Assembly (NCBI RefSeq): GCF_021233435.1 | Contig: NZ_CP089468.1 | Location: 806,001 to 870,000, forward strand | Reading direction: 5' to 3' | DNA: 64,000 bases | Source of the DNA: Halobacterium noricense | GTDB lineage: Archaea > Halobacteriota > Halobacteria > Halobacteriales > Halobacteriaceae | Part shown: piece after piece, positions 26,231 through 33,412 of the stretch | How positions within the stretch are numbered: position 1 is the first letter of the stretch | Layout of the letters: each line of letters starts with the position of its first letter | Notes under the pieces: generated by a model | What the model was told of the DNA's origin: nothing | The model's database searches: none | Seen by the model: the letters and a program-made list of their open reading frames with translations, nothing else | Translations under genes and position numbers: made by a program

Positions 26231-27412
26231 GTTACTCATATCCCCAGATGGGGGACTCTGAGTTATCTTTCTGCGAATATTTACTGCACCGTTCACGTCC
26301 GCGTTCATCGTCGTCTCGCACGACTCACAGACGTACAACCCACGCTCCACACGATTCGCGTCTCGCTTCCGACCACAACACGAACACGTCTTCGACGTGT
26401 CTCGCTCGCTCGTGCGGTCTACGAGGATGCCGCGTTCTTCGGCCTTGTATTCGAGCAACGTGGTGAAGCGGTCGAACTCCCAGCCGTGGAGTTTCTTGTT
26501 CCCACGCTTGCCCCAGTTCCGAGAGTCACCGTTCTCGTCCTCACGAATCTGGCTCAAGTCACCGATGGCGATGCGACCGACTTCGTGGTCGATGCACCGC
26601 TCTACGATGTGCTTGGCGAGCGCGTGGAGGAAGTGGTCTTTCCGCCGAGACAACTTCTGACGGGCACGGAACGCTCGACGAGACGGGCCGTTTTCGCCTT
26701 CGGTATCGTACTCGTCGCGGGTGAAGTAGTGCTTGTCCTGCTTCAGCACGTTCCCCGGATACAACTCCGCATCACCATCATCGTAGGCGATAGCAAGATA
26801 GTTCTTGATACCGAGGTCGATTCCGGCGGTGTTGTCGCCCGGTGCGTCCTCGACGGGGATCTCTTTTTTGCAGACGAGGTGAAGTTCCCAACGGTCGCCG
26901 TTCCAGACAGCTCTGACTTGCTGGATGTTCTCGACGGTCACGTCCGGTCGTGTTTCGTATTCTGCGAGGATGAAGTCCGAACGGTGACTCTTGAGGTTGA
27001 AGCCTTTGCTCAGACGGAGTTGGTTGTGCTTGGAGTCGTGCTTGATACCGTTCTGTTTCCACGTCACGGTAGAGCGTGGGTGTTTGTCGCCTCGCTTTCG
27101 GTAACCGGGCGGATTTGCGTCTGTGTCGCCATTCTTGCGCTTTTTGAACCAGCCGGTGAACGACTCAGCAAGCTCTTCAAGAACTCGCTGACTTGACTGA
27201 GAATGGAGGTCACTGTATCGTTCGTGGTCTTTTAATTCGCGCTTGAGGTCGGCTTCGGACGGTATCTCGCCCGTGTCATCCCATTCTTGCTGGGTGTGGT
27301 AGCGAGCGACGTTCCACAGTTTCGACGCGGAGTGCCCGCAGTCATCGAGGTCGCCACTCACCTGAGAGTGGTTGGCGATTTTCGCTCGATGGGTGTGGGT
27401 TGTCTCCAGCAT
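26144..27412 (-). CDS. tnpB: TnpB, RNA-guided nuclease of IS1341/IS605 type
   Basis: A 422-residue TnpB, full length. The N-terminal half has the helical and beta-barrel regions (YRKRGDKHPRSTVTWKQNG). RuvC-I is AGIDLGIKN (Asp 199), RuvC-III is NADVNGAVN (Asp 372), and the zinc ribbon is CSCC (343-346) with CESC (362-365). At RuvC-II the sequence is IAIGDLSQIREDE: Gly 284 stands where the canonical catalytic Glu is expected; Glu 291 or 293 could serve instead. Haloarchaeal TnpBs often share this GDL form. TnpB cuts DNA guided by an RNA from its own 3' end; activity of this copy is uncertain. Confidence 0.92.
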   Translation of the reverse strand: MLETTHTHRAKIANHSQVSGDLDDCGHSASKLWNVARYHTQQEWDDTGEIPSEADLKRELKDHERYSDLHSQSSQRVLEELAESFTGWFKKRKNGDTDANPPGYRKRGDKHPRSTVTWKQNGIKHDSKHNQLRLSKGFNLKSHRSDFILAEYETRPDVTVENIQQVRAVWNGDRWELHLVCKKEIPVEDAPGDNTAGIDLGIKNYLAIAYDDGDAELYPGNVLKQDKHYFTRDEYDTEGENGPSRRAFRARQKLSRRKDHFLHALAKHIVERCIDHEVGRIAIGDLSQIREDENGDSRNWGKRGNKKLHGWEFDRFTTLLEYKAEERGILVDRTSERDTSKTCSCCGRKRDANRVERGLYVCESCETTMNADVNGAVNIRRKITQSPPSGDMSNGRLARPVAYLFNQTSGRFAPSEQVGCEP

Positions 27413-27524
27413 CGGACTGTGTTCATAAGTACTTATGAGAATTAGTATATTAAACGTAACGACTGAGGCGCGGAATATCTAGACTGCCATCGAACGTGGT
27501 TAATGGAGGAGTTGTCGGCTGTAT

Positions 27525-27544
27525 CCCCGCCCTGAAGGGCGGGG
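27525..27544. repeat. Perfect 9-bp hairpin, possible relic IS end
   Basis: CCCCGCCCT and AGGGCGGGG around a GA loop, followed by a T run (GGGGTTTTAG). It shares the CNCTGAAGGGCG core with the right end of the tnpB element 1.4 kb away and is in the same orientation on the plus strand. It could be a remnant right end of another tnpB element, part of this element's left end, or a terminator. Confidence 0.45.
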
Positions 27545-27633
27545 TTTTAGCCTTGCAACTTCCATAACCCCGTGACTGCGGGACGCCACCGCGTCGGAAC
27601 GTTCAAGCGGGCGTCGCCGCCTACTCCGAATCA

Positions 27634-28320
27634 GTGAGCCAACGCGAGGACTTCGTGGCCGGCGTGTGGGACACCTGCCCGACGCTTCCGGCCAACATCC
27701 CGTTCGGGTTCGTCGTCGGCGCGGCGGCCGTGCAGGCAGGCTTTTCCGGCGTGCAGATTGTCGCGATGTCCGCGACGGTGTTCGGCGGCGCGTCGCAGCT
27801 CGCGGCCATCGATCTCCTGGCCAGCAACGCGCCCCTCGCTGTCGTCGCGCTCACGGCAGTCGTCGTGAACCTCCGCTACACGATGTACAGCGCGGCTATC
27901 GCGCCGCACTTCCGTCGGCTGTCCGAGCGCTGGCGACTCGTCTGCGCGCAGTTCCTCCTGGACACGACGTTCGCCATCGCCATCACCGAGTTCGAGCGTA
28001 ACGAAGACACCGACCGGCTGGCGTACTACTTCGGCACCGCCGCGGCTGTCTACGTGACGTACCTCGCCGGGACGGTCGCGGGCGTGGTGTTCGGCAACCG
28101 CATGCCCGACGGCCTCCAGTTGGACTTCGCGGTGCCGCTGCTGTTCCTCGCGTTGCTCGTCCCGTCGATTAGCGACGAGCCGACGGCCGTCGCGGCCACG
28201 GTCGGCGGCTTCGTCGCCGTCGTGGCGGTCGGTGCGCCGATGAATCTCGGCATCATCGTCGCCGGCCTCTCCGGCGTGACTGCCGCCGTGCTCGTGAGCG
28301 AGACGGGGGTGGGACAGTGA
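27634..28320 (+). CDS. azlC: AzlC-family branched-chain amino acid export subunit
   Basis: A 228-residue membrane protein with about six helices. The N-terminal block PANIPFGFVVGAAAVQAG and VFGGASQLAAIDLL, then VNLRYTMYSAAIAPHF, are characteristic of AzlC, the large subunit of a branched-chain amino acid exporter in the cytoplasmic membrane. The start is a GTG (MSQREDFVAGVWDT), matching the family. Its stop overlaps the start of the azlD-like gene by four bases (GTGA), so the two subunits are translationally coupled. Substrate range is inferred from bacterial homologues. Confidence 0.9.
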   Translation: MSQREDFVAGVWDTCPTLPANIPFGFVVGAAAVQAGFSGVQIVAMSATVFGGASQLAAIDLLASNAPLAVVALTAVVVNLRYTMYSAAIAPHFRRLSERWRLVCAQFLLDTTFAIAITEFERNEDTDRLAYYFGTAAAVYVTYLAGTVAGVVFGNRMPDGLQLDFAVPLLFLALLVPSISDEPTAVAATVGGFVAVVAVGAPMNLGIIVAGLSGVTAAVLVSETGVGQ

Positions 28321-28634
28321 GTCTCTGGTTGGTCGTCCTCGCGGCCGCAGCCGGCACGTACGCCCTCCGGGTGTCGTTCATCGCGCTGTTCGGTCGCCTC
28401 GACGACGTTCCCCCGCGCGTCGAGCGCGTGCTCTCGTACGTGCCGCCGGCCGTACTCGCGGCCCTCGTCCTCCCGGAACTCGTCCTCAGCGACGGCACGC
28501 TCGCCGTCTCCCTCGGAAACGACCGCCTCCTCGCGGGTGCGATAGCGGCCGTCGTCGCGTGGCGGACCGAGGACATGCTCGCCACCGTCGTCGTCGGGAT
28601 GGGGGTCCTGTACGCGCTCTCGCTGGTACCGTAA
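28317..28634 (+). CDS. azlD: AzlD-family small subunit of branched-chain amino acid exporter
   Basis: A 105-residue membrane protein with about four short helices. The motif GTYALRVSFI near the N-terminus and the segment LSYVPPAVLAALVLPEL are the AzlD signature. It pairs with AzlC to form the exporter. The GTG start overlaps the AzlC stop. The block RLLAGAIAAVVAWRTEDML near the C-terminus also fits. No regulator of the AzlB type is adjacent. Confidence 0.9.
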   Translation: MSLWLVVLAAAAGTYALRVSFIALFGRLDDVPPRVERVLSYVPPAVLAALVLPELVLSDGTLAVSLGNDRLLAGAIAAVVAWRTEDMLATVVVGMGVLYALSLVP

Positions 28635-28665
28635 CTGCTTCACCGGGTGAGGACGAATCGCGGGT

Positions 28666-29121
28666 ATGCTCTCGGAAGGCGAACCCGCACCCGACTTCGA
28701 GTTGCCGAACCAGGACGGCGAGTCCGTGGCGCTCTCGGACTACGACGGCCAGTATGCTGTCGTCTACTTCTACCCGCGTGCCGACACCCCGGGCTGCACC
28801 ACGGAAGCGTGTAGCTTCCGGGACAACTGGGACGAGTACACCGAGCGCGACGTCCCCGTGTTCGGCATCAGCGACGACCCCGTGAAAGACCTCAAGGACT
28901 TCGCACAGAAGTACGACCTCCCGTTCGACCTGTTGAGCGACGAGGACGGCTCGGTCTCCAGCGCCTACGACTCCTACGGCGAGAAGACCGTCTTCGGCAA
29001 CGAGGTCGAGGGCGTCTTCCGGAACACGTACGTCGTCGGGCCGGACGGCAACATCGTCGCGGCGTTCGAGGGCGTCGACCCGGAGGAGCACGCCGACGAA
29101 ATGCTCGCGGTCATCGACTAG
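28666..29121 (+). CDS. bcp: Peroxiredoxin of the BCP/PrxQ type
   Basis: A 151-residue thioredoxin-fold peroxidase that reduces hydroperoxides using a thioredoxin-like donor. The peroxidatic Cys lies in ADTPGCTTEAC and the resolving Cys five residues later, the PrxQ arrangement. The N-terminus MLSEGEPAPDFELPNQDG is typical. It starts 31 bases after azlD on the same strand. Its stop overlaps by four bases the stop of a small remnant gene on the opposite strand. Confidence 0.93.
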   Translation: MLSEGEPAPDFELPNQDGESVALSDYDGQYAVVYFYPRADTPGCTTEACSFRDNWDEYTERDVPVFGISDDPVKDLKDFAQKYDLPFDLLSDEDGSVSSAYDSYGEKTVFGNEVEGVFRNTYVVGPDGNIVAAFEGVDPEEHADEMLAVID

Positions 29122-29258
29122 TTCCAGTCGCCGCCGACGCGGTCGACGCCGTGCATCTGTACACCGGCGTGCTCGGTGAACACGACTTTGAGATTCTCGT
29201 CGGGGACGCCGAAGCGCTCGGCGGCCTCGGCCATCACGGCCGTCGCGAAAATCGGCAT
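29118..29258 (-). pseudogene. 5'-truncated remnant, tautomerase-like C-terminal piece
   Basis: A 46-codon open frame on the minus strand. The text AEAAERFGVPDENLKVVF followed by TEHAG and a Gly-Gly-Asp-Trp end looks like the helix-strand half of a 4-oxalocrotonate-tautomerase-type protein, but the N-terminal strand with the catalytic Pro is not in place; the MPI that begins it is internal to the helix. I read it as a 3' remnant of a gene whose 5' part was deleted. The family call is weak; that it is a coding remnant is more secure because composition and frame are good. Confidence 0.4.
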
Positions 29259-29263
29259 CGACC

Positions 29264-29464
29264 GCGGCGACGCTGACCGTCGGCTCCGGCACCAGCGACG
29301 ACACGCCGACCACCGAGGGCGACGAACAGACGCCAGAGTCTACGACCGACGGCACGACGGCCGCTGACACGACTGACGACTCGAACGCCAATTCGCCCGG
29401 CTTCGGGCTCGCCGTCGCTGCCCTTGCGATTGCCGCAGCCGCACTGCTGGCGTCCCGAGACTAA
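29264..29464 (+). pseudogene. Orphan C-terminal tail of a PGF-CTERM surface protein
   Basis: In frame up to the TAA stop this stretch encodes a Thr/Asp/Ser-rich linker (GTSDDTPTTEGDEQTPEST and more), then SPGFG followed by a hydrophobic helix LAVAALAIAAAALLA and a basic Arg before the end. This is the tripartite PGF-CTERM sorting signal, cut by archaeosortase ArtA. There is no signal peptide or body upstream, since the frame runs back into the opposite-strand remnant. So this is the 3' end of a lost surface glycoprotein gene. The rest of this gap (29465-29473) holds nothing. Confidence 0.7.
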
Positions 29465-29473
29465 CGCACGACC

Positions 29474-30127
29474 TTATCTTTTCACGCTGACCGAGATGCC
29501 CTCGCCGAGCGGCACGAACGCCGTCTCGAAGTCGGGGTCGTCGCGGACGTGTTCGACGTACGCCGCGATTGCCTCCGTGTGGTCGTCGACTGGCTCCGCG
29601 CCGTCGAGCGCGGCCGTAACGTTCTCGGGTTCGACCGGGCCAGCCATCACGTTGTCCGCGACGATTATGCCGCCGTCGGCGAGCTTCTCGCGGGCGTCCT
29701 CGAACGCGTCGACGTACTGTGGTTTGTCGTGGTCCAGCAGCACGACGTCGAAGGGACCCCCGTAGCGCTCGAACGTCGCCATCGCGTCGCCAGCCTCGTA
29801 GTGCGCGGTAGCGCCGTCCTGCCGGTCGAGGAACTCCCGGGCGGTCGCGAGGTTCGACTCGTCGTAGTCCGTGAGCACGATTTCGCCGTCCGCGGGGAGT
29901 GCGGTGCGGAACCACGCCGCCGAGTAGCCGAAGCCCGAGCCGAACTCGAAGACGCGCTCGGCGTCCGCGAGCGTCGCCGCCACGCGGAAGAACTGACCGA
30001 CGTCCGGGCCAACGATGGGGAAGTTCTGCTCGCGCCCGTACGCGGTCATCTCCTGGAGCAATTCGGACGGTTCGGGGTTCGCGGCGTCGAGGAGGGCGTC
30101 GATGGTGTTGCTCAATACGCGGTTCAT
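29474..30127 (-). CDS. O-methyltransferase (family 3, SAM-dependent)
   Basis: A 217-residue class I methyltransferase of the caffeoyl-CoA/catechol-like O-methyltransferase family. The SAM motif I is VFEFGSGFGYSAAWF, where GSGFGYS is typical. The metal-binding part reads VVLLDHDKPQYVDAF with Asp-x-Asp, and IIVADNVMAGPV follows. The substrate is unknown; family members methylate small hydroxylated aromatics or thiols. The start ATG gives MNRVLSNTIDALL; a GTG nine codons upstream adds a less likely extension. It precedes no other gene in its operon. Confidence 0.85.
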   Translation of the reverse strand: MNRVLSNTIDALLDAANPEPSELLQEMTAYGREQNFPIVGPDVGQFFRVAATLADAERVFEFGSGFGYSAAWFRTALPADGEIVLTDYDESNLATAREFLDRQDGATAHYEAGDAMATFERYGGPFDVVLLDHDKPQYVDAFEDAREKLADGGIIVADNVMAGPVEPENVTAALDGAEPVDDHTEAIAAYVEHVRDDPDFETAFVPLGEGISVSVKR

Positions 30128-30234
30128 AGGTGCGCCGTCGGGAGCGCGGCCCATAGCCGTACCGGAGTCAGCGGTTCCGGCTGACGGGAAACGTCACGCC
30201 GGGGCGACGCTCAAAGAACTACCGTCCCCGTCCA

Positions 30235-30804
30235 CTACTCGTCGGTCCACTTGATGGAGCAACCACGGGAGGGCTGCCATTCCGTCTCGACGGGCTCGCC
30301 GGCGAGGATGCTGTCGATGGCGTCGCGGACGTCGCCACCGGGCCGCGTGGGCTTGTCGCTGGGATTGAGCGCGTCGTCGAGGCGGCCGTGGTAGGCGAGC
30401 TCGAAGCCGTCGTCGGCGTTCCGCAGGAGGAACGGGTCCGGGGTGCAGACCGCGCCGTACGCGCGAGCGACTTCCTGGGACTCGTCGCGGAGGTAGGCGT
30501 CGTACTGGATGGTGCCCTCGTCCACTAACTCCTGCATGCGCTCGAAGGAGTCGTCGGGGTACTCCTCTGCGTCGTTGGGATTGATGCCGACGACCGCGGC
30601 GTCGTCGTAGTCGTCGGCGACGTCGTTGAGCACGTCGAACTTCGCCTTCGCGTACGGGCAGTGGTTACAGGTGAACACCAGCAGGACCGCGTCGTAGTCC
30701 GCGAAGTCGTCGAGGCCGTACGTCTCGCCGTCCGTCCCCTCCAACTGGAAGTCGGGCGCGGGGTCGCCGGCGTCCCGTTCCGTCTCGGATTCCATCTCGA
30801 CCAT
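30235..30804 (-). CDS. Thioredoxin-fold redox protein (AhpC/TSA-like)
   Basis: A 189-residue soluble protein of the AhpC/TSA/redoxin class. After an acidic start the fold begins DPAPDFQLEGTDGETYGLDD, and the active site is FTCNHCPYAKAK with a CxxC pair. VARAYGAVCTPDPFLL supplies a further Cys and the cis-Pro region. Homologues are thioredoxin-like proteins of unknown partner. Two ATGs nine bases apart are possible (MVEME or MESE); the upstream one is given. It is divergent neither to the MBL gene nor to the methyltransferase: all three lie on the minus strand. Confidence 0.85.
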   Translation of the reverse strand: MVEMESETERDAGDPAPDFQLEGTDGETYGLDDFADYDAVLLVFTCNHCPYAKAKFDVLNDVADDYDDAAVVGINPNDAEEYPDDSFERMQELVDEGTIQYDAYLRDESQEVARAYGAVCTPDPFLLRNADDGFELAYHGRLDDALNPSDKPTRPGGDVRDAIDSILAGEPVETEWQPSRGCSIKWTDE

Positions 30805-30856
30805 ACTCGAAACCACGGCCGGGAGTGGCAAAGTAGGCCGGGGTTGCGGCACGCGC

Positions 30857-31804
30857 TCAGGCCGGCACGTAGCCGTCCGCGGTCGCTTCGAGTAGGCCCT
30901 CGCGGACGAGGTGGTCGAGGTGCGCGTCCGCCTCGCCGGGGCCGTGGAGGACGTGGATGCCGGCCAGCGAGCCGAACAGTTCGGCGCTGACCTCCCACGC
31001 CGTCGCGGGCGCGAGGTCGGCGACGGCTTTCTCGACGCGGGCGGTGCGCTCCTCGTGGTGGCCGGCGATGTCGCGGGCGCGTTCGGTGGGCGCGATTATC
31101 GGGCCGCGGTGCCCGGGCCACGCGCGGTCCAGGTCGAGCGCTTCGACGCGCTCCAAACTGTCGAGGTACTCGGCGAGCGGCCGGTCGACGCGGACGTCCG
31201 CGCCGCCGACGTTCGGCGTGTACTTCGGGAGCACCGCGTCCCCGACGAACGCCTCGCGGCGGTCCTCGCGTTCGACGACGTACGCGACGAGGCCGGCGGC
31301 GTGGCCGGGGAGGTGGACGACCTCGGCCTCGAACGGGCCGAGCCTGACAGTGTCGCCGTCCACGAGTTCCGTCACGTCGACCGGCTCGCCGCGGAGTCCG
31401 CGGTGCTCGGCGTTGAACGCGAGCAGCCCCTCGCGTTCGTCGTCGGGAAGCCCCCAGTCGTGGAGCGCGGCTTCCTGCGCGTCGTGGAGGTCGCTGCGGG
31501 CGCTCCCGCGCTGTGCGAGGAGGTCCGCGTCGTCCTCGTGGACGAAGACAGTGGCGTCGCTCTCGTTCTGAATCGCGCCCGCGAGCCCCGCGTGGTCGTG
31601 GTGCCAGTGCGTGAGCAGCACGCGGTCCACGTCCGCGAACGCGACGCCGCGCTCGTCGAGCGCGGCCCGCAGTTCGGCTTCGACCGCCGTCGTCGCGACA
31701 CCCGTGTCGACGAGCGTCGTCGGCGCGTCCGCGTCGCCGTCTCCGAGGAGGTAGACGCTGTTGTGCCCCTCGAAGGCGGCGTTCGACAACTGAATGTGGT
31801 GCAC
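30857..31804 (-). CDS. MBL-fold metallo-hydrolase with C-terminal winged helix
   Basis: A 315-residue metallo-beta-lactamase-fold hydrolase. The metal motif is VLLTHWHHDHAGLAG, followed by LPGHAAGL, an Asp in FVGDAVL and a His in AWPGHRGPI, so all zinc ligands are present. The last 60 residues look like a small winged helix (VSAELFGSLAGIHVLHG, then HLDHLVREGLLEA), as in the LACTB2-like group. The substrate is unknown (thioester or RNA). The start is a GTG (MHHIQLSNAAFEGHNS); upstream in-frame sequence is Arg-rich and non-coding. Confidence 0.87.
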   Translation of the reverse strand: MHHIQLSNAAFEGHNSVYLLGDGDADAPTTLVDTGVATTAVEAELRAALDERGVAFADVDRVLLTHWHHDHAGLAGAIQNESDATVFVHEDDADLLAQRGSARSDLHDAQEAALHDWGLPDDEREGLLAFNAEHRGLRGEPVDVTELVDGDTVRLGPFEAEVVHLPGHAAGLVAYVVEREDRREAFVGDAVLPKYTPNVGGADVRVDRPLAEYLDSLERVEALDLDRAWPGHRGPIIAPTERARDIAGHHEERTARVEKAVADLAPATAWEVSAELFGSLAGIHVLHGPGEADAHLDHLVREGLLEATADGYVPA

Positions 31805-31848
31805 ACCACCCCGTACGCGACACCCCGACAAATGCGTACCTGCTGGTG

Positions 31849-32466
31849 CTACCGGACGCGGTAGGATTCGGAGCCGACGAGGAACCGCCCGAGGTCGGCC
31901 TCGCGGTGGTAGTCCGTCGCCCGGAGGTCGCGCAGCGCGTCGACGTACGCGGCCTCCTCGTCGGCGGTCCACTCACCGGGGTCGAGCGCGGGCACGACCA
32001 GCCAGCCGCTGCCGTGGAGTTCCTCGCCGTGGACGGCCGCGAGGTCGACCTCGTCCGCGACGATGGCGGTGTACGTTTCGAGGACGTGGCGGGTCGCGCG
32101 CTCCCCGACCGGCAACAGCACGTGCGCGGTGATGGCGCGCAGTTCCGCGTCGAAGAACGGCTCCATCTCCGTGTAGCCGCGCGCCGTCGGTTCGCCCTCG
32201 GGCACGCCGGCGTGGAGGTACGAGAGGAAGAGTTCGACCGGCTCGCCGTCGTCGTCGAGCAGCCCCGCGGCCGTCAGCGCCCCGTGGAAGCGCTCGGCAC
32301 CGGGCGTTCCCGTGAACGGCACGCCGGTGTCACCGCCGCCGTGGACGCCCGGGTGGTCGCCGACGACGTGGAAGTCGGCGTTCGCGTCGCCGTACCCCGG
32401 GACGAACGATTCGCAGGGCGGCTGCATGCCGAACGGGTTGCTCGTGCGGTCCGTGACGTTCTGCAC
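31849..32466 (-). CDS. Uracil-DNA glycosylase superfamily protein
   Basis: A 205-residue protein of the haloarchaeal uracil-DNA-glycosylase-like family. Motif VVGDHPGVHGGGDTGVPFTG resembles the first UDG motif region with its Gly-rich loop. A C-terminal LVVPALDPGEW stands where the leucine-loop region would be. Cys ligands for an Fe-S cluster, found in family 4 UDGs, are not evident (only one Cys near position 18), so it is a different subgroup and activity is not proven. It lies 44 bases upstream of the MBL gene on the same strand. Confidence 0.7.
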   Translation of the reverse strand: MQNVTDRTSNPFGMQPPCESFVPGYGDANADFHVVGDHPGVHGGGDTGVPFTGTPGAERFHGALTAAGLLDDDGEPVELFLSYLHAGVPEGEPTARGYTEMEPFFDAELRAITAHVLLPVGERATRHVLETYTAIVADEVDLAAVHGEELHGSGWLVVPALDPGEWTADEEAAYVDALRDLRATDYHREADLGRFLVGSESYRVR

Positions 32467-32491
32467 GACGCGCCGTAGGCGACTACGGGAC

Positions 32492-33313
32492 TTAAGCGCC
32501 GCGAGACTGGTCGTCGTTGCCGGGCGCTGGCTGGTCGGGGGCTCGCTGGTCGCGTGTCGGCTGGTCGGCCACTTCGTCCACGACGAGCAGCGCGGCCGCC
32601 GACGCGACCAGCGCGGGGTACGCGATGACGGCGGCCATTACGACGATGGCCCCGAAGCCACCGGCGGCGAGCACGGGTGAGACGAACAGCGAGACGACCG
32701 CGACGCCGACCGCGAACAGCACGGAGAAGTAGAGGTAGTGGCCGCCGTCCAGCGCCAGCGCGACGCTCTCCACCAGCGCGTCGACGACGCCGCGGTCGCG
32801 GGCGACCACGAGGAACGGCGCGCCCCAGAGTAGGTAGCCCGCGAACAGCACGAGCGGGAACGCCACGAACGCGAGCAAGATGTTCCCGCCAGCGACGAGC
32901 AGGAACGAGAACAGACCGACGGTCAGGAATTCGACGACGCGGACGCCGAGCACGGGCAGCGCGTACGTCGCGACGTTCTCCACGAAGTCCGGCTGGACGT
33001 CGTGGGCGGCGTCATGGATGCCGCCGAGGTAGCCCGCTGTGAGCACCGCATCGACGACGAGGTAGACGGGGAGCGCGCTCAGCCGCGTCGGCGTGACGAA
33101 CGAGACGCCGGTCGTCGGCGGGTCGAAGACCGTCCACAGCGTCGGAACGGCTGTCGGGAGCGCGAACTTCACGGAGACACTGAGTCCGCCATCGCTGGCG
33201 GCGGTCGCGGCGACGTTGTCGAACGCGAGCAGCGTCAGGAGCGCGGGGACGACCGCGTAGGGGGCGACGCGACCCGCGACGCGGGCCGCTCTGTCGAGGA
33301 GGGACTCGGGCAT
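32492..33313 (-). CDS. Multi-pass membrane protein, unknown
   Basis: A 273-residue membrane protein with about six hydrophobic segments arranged in two groups (about 15-35, 75-95, 115-160 and 195-250), and an Asp/Gln/Pro-rich tail (DQPTRDQRAPDQPAPGNDD). It resembles haloarchaeal membrane proteins annotated as hypothetical, without known function. The ATG giving MPESLLDRAARVAGRVAPYA is placed just before the first helix; the frame upstream stays open into the photolyase promoter. It is divergent from the photolyase gene, with 99 bases between the starts. Confidence 0.7.
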   Translation of the reverse strand: MPESLLDRAARVAGRVAPYAVVPALLTLLAFDNVAATAASDGGLSVSVKFALPTAVPTLWTVFDPPTTGVSFVTPTRLSALPVYLVVDAVLTAGYLGGIHDAAHDVQPDFVENVATYALPVLGVRVVEFLTVGLFSFLLVAGGNILLAFVAFPLVLFAGYLLWGAPFLVVARDRGVVDALVESVALALDGGHYLYFSVLFAVGVAVVSLFVSPVLAAGGFGAIVVMAAVIAYPALVASAAALLVVDEVADQPTRDQRAPDQPAPGNDDQSRGA

Positions 33314-33412
33314 ACCGACGGCATCGGCCGGCCCCGACAAACAACTTTCCCGTCCCAGTAGCTCCGGCGGGACGCCCACAGACATTTGCCGGCCGCGGCC
33401 GACGCTCCCGCC

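Larger units (their letters stand above)
26095..27550 (-). mobile_element. Solo tnpB (IS1341/IS605-type) element
   Basis: An insertion carrying only tnpB. The right end, beyond the 3' end of tnpB, is the hairpin-bearing stretch at 26095-26130 that on the minus strand reads through CCTCGCCCTTCAGCGCGGGG to AGGATGTCAA, the usual terminus of haloarchaeal IS1341-type elements. No tnpA is present in the flanks. The left end is not defined; I let the element reach a second hairpin at 27525-27544 (CCCCGCCCT / AGGGCGGGG with a GA loop), which may instead be a relic of another element. No target duplication is expected for this family. Confidence 0.75.

Noticed and set aside
26192-27196. A 334-codon frame on the plus strand across tnpB
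   Set aside because: It is antisense to a full TnpB with all its motifs; the frame has no recognisable protein features.
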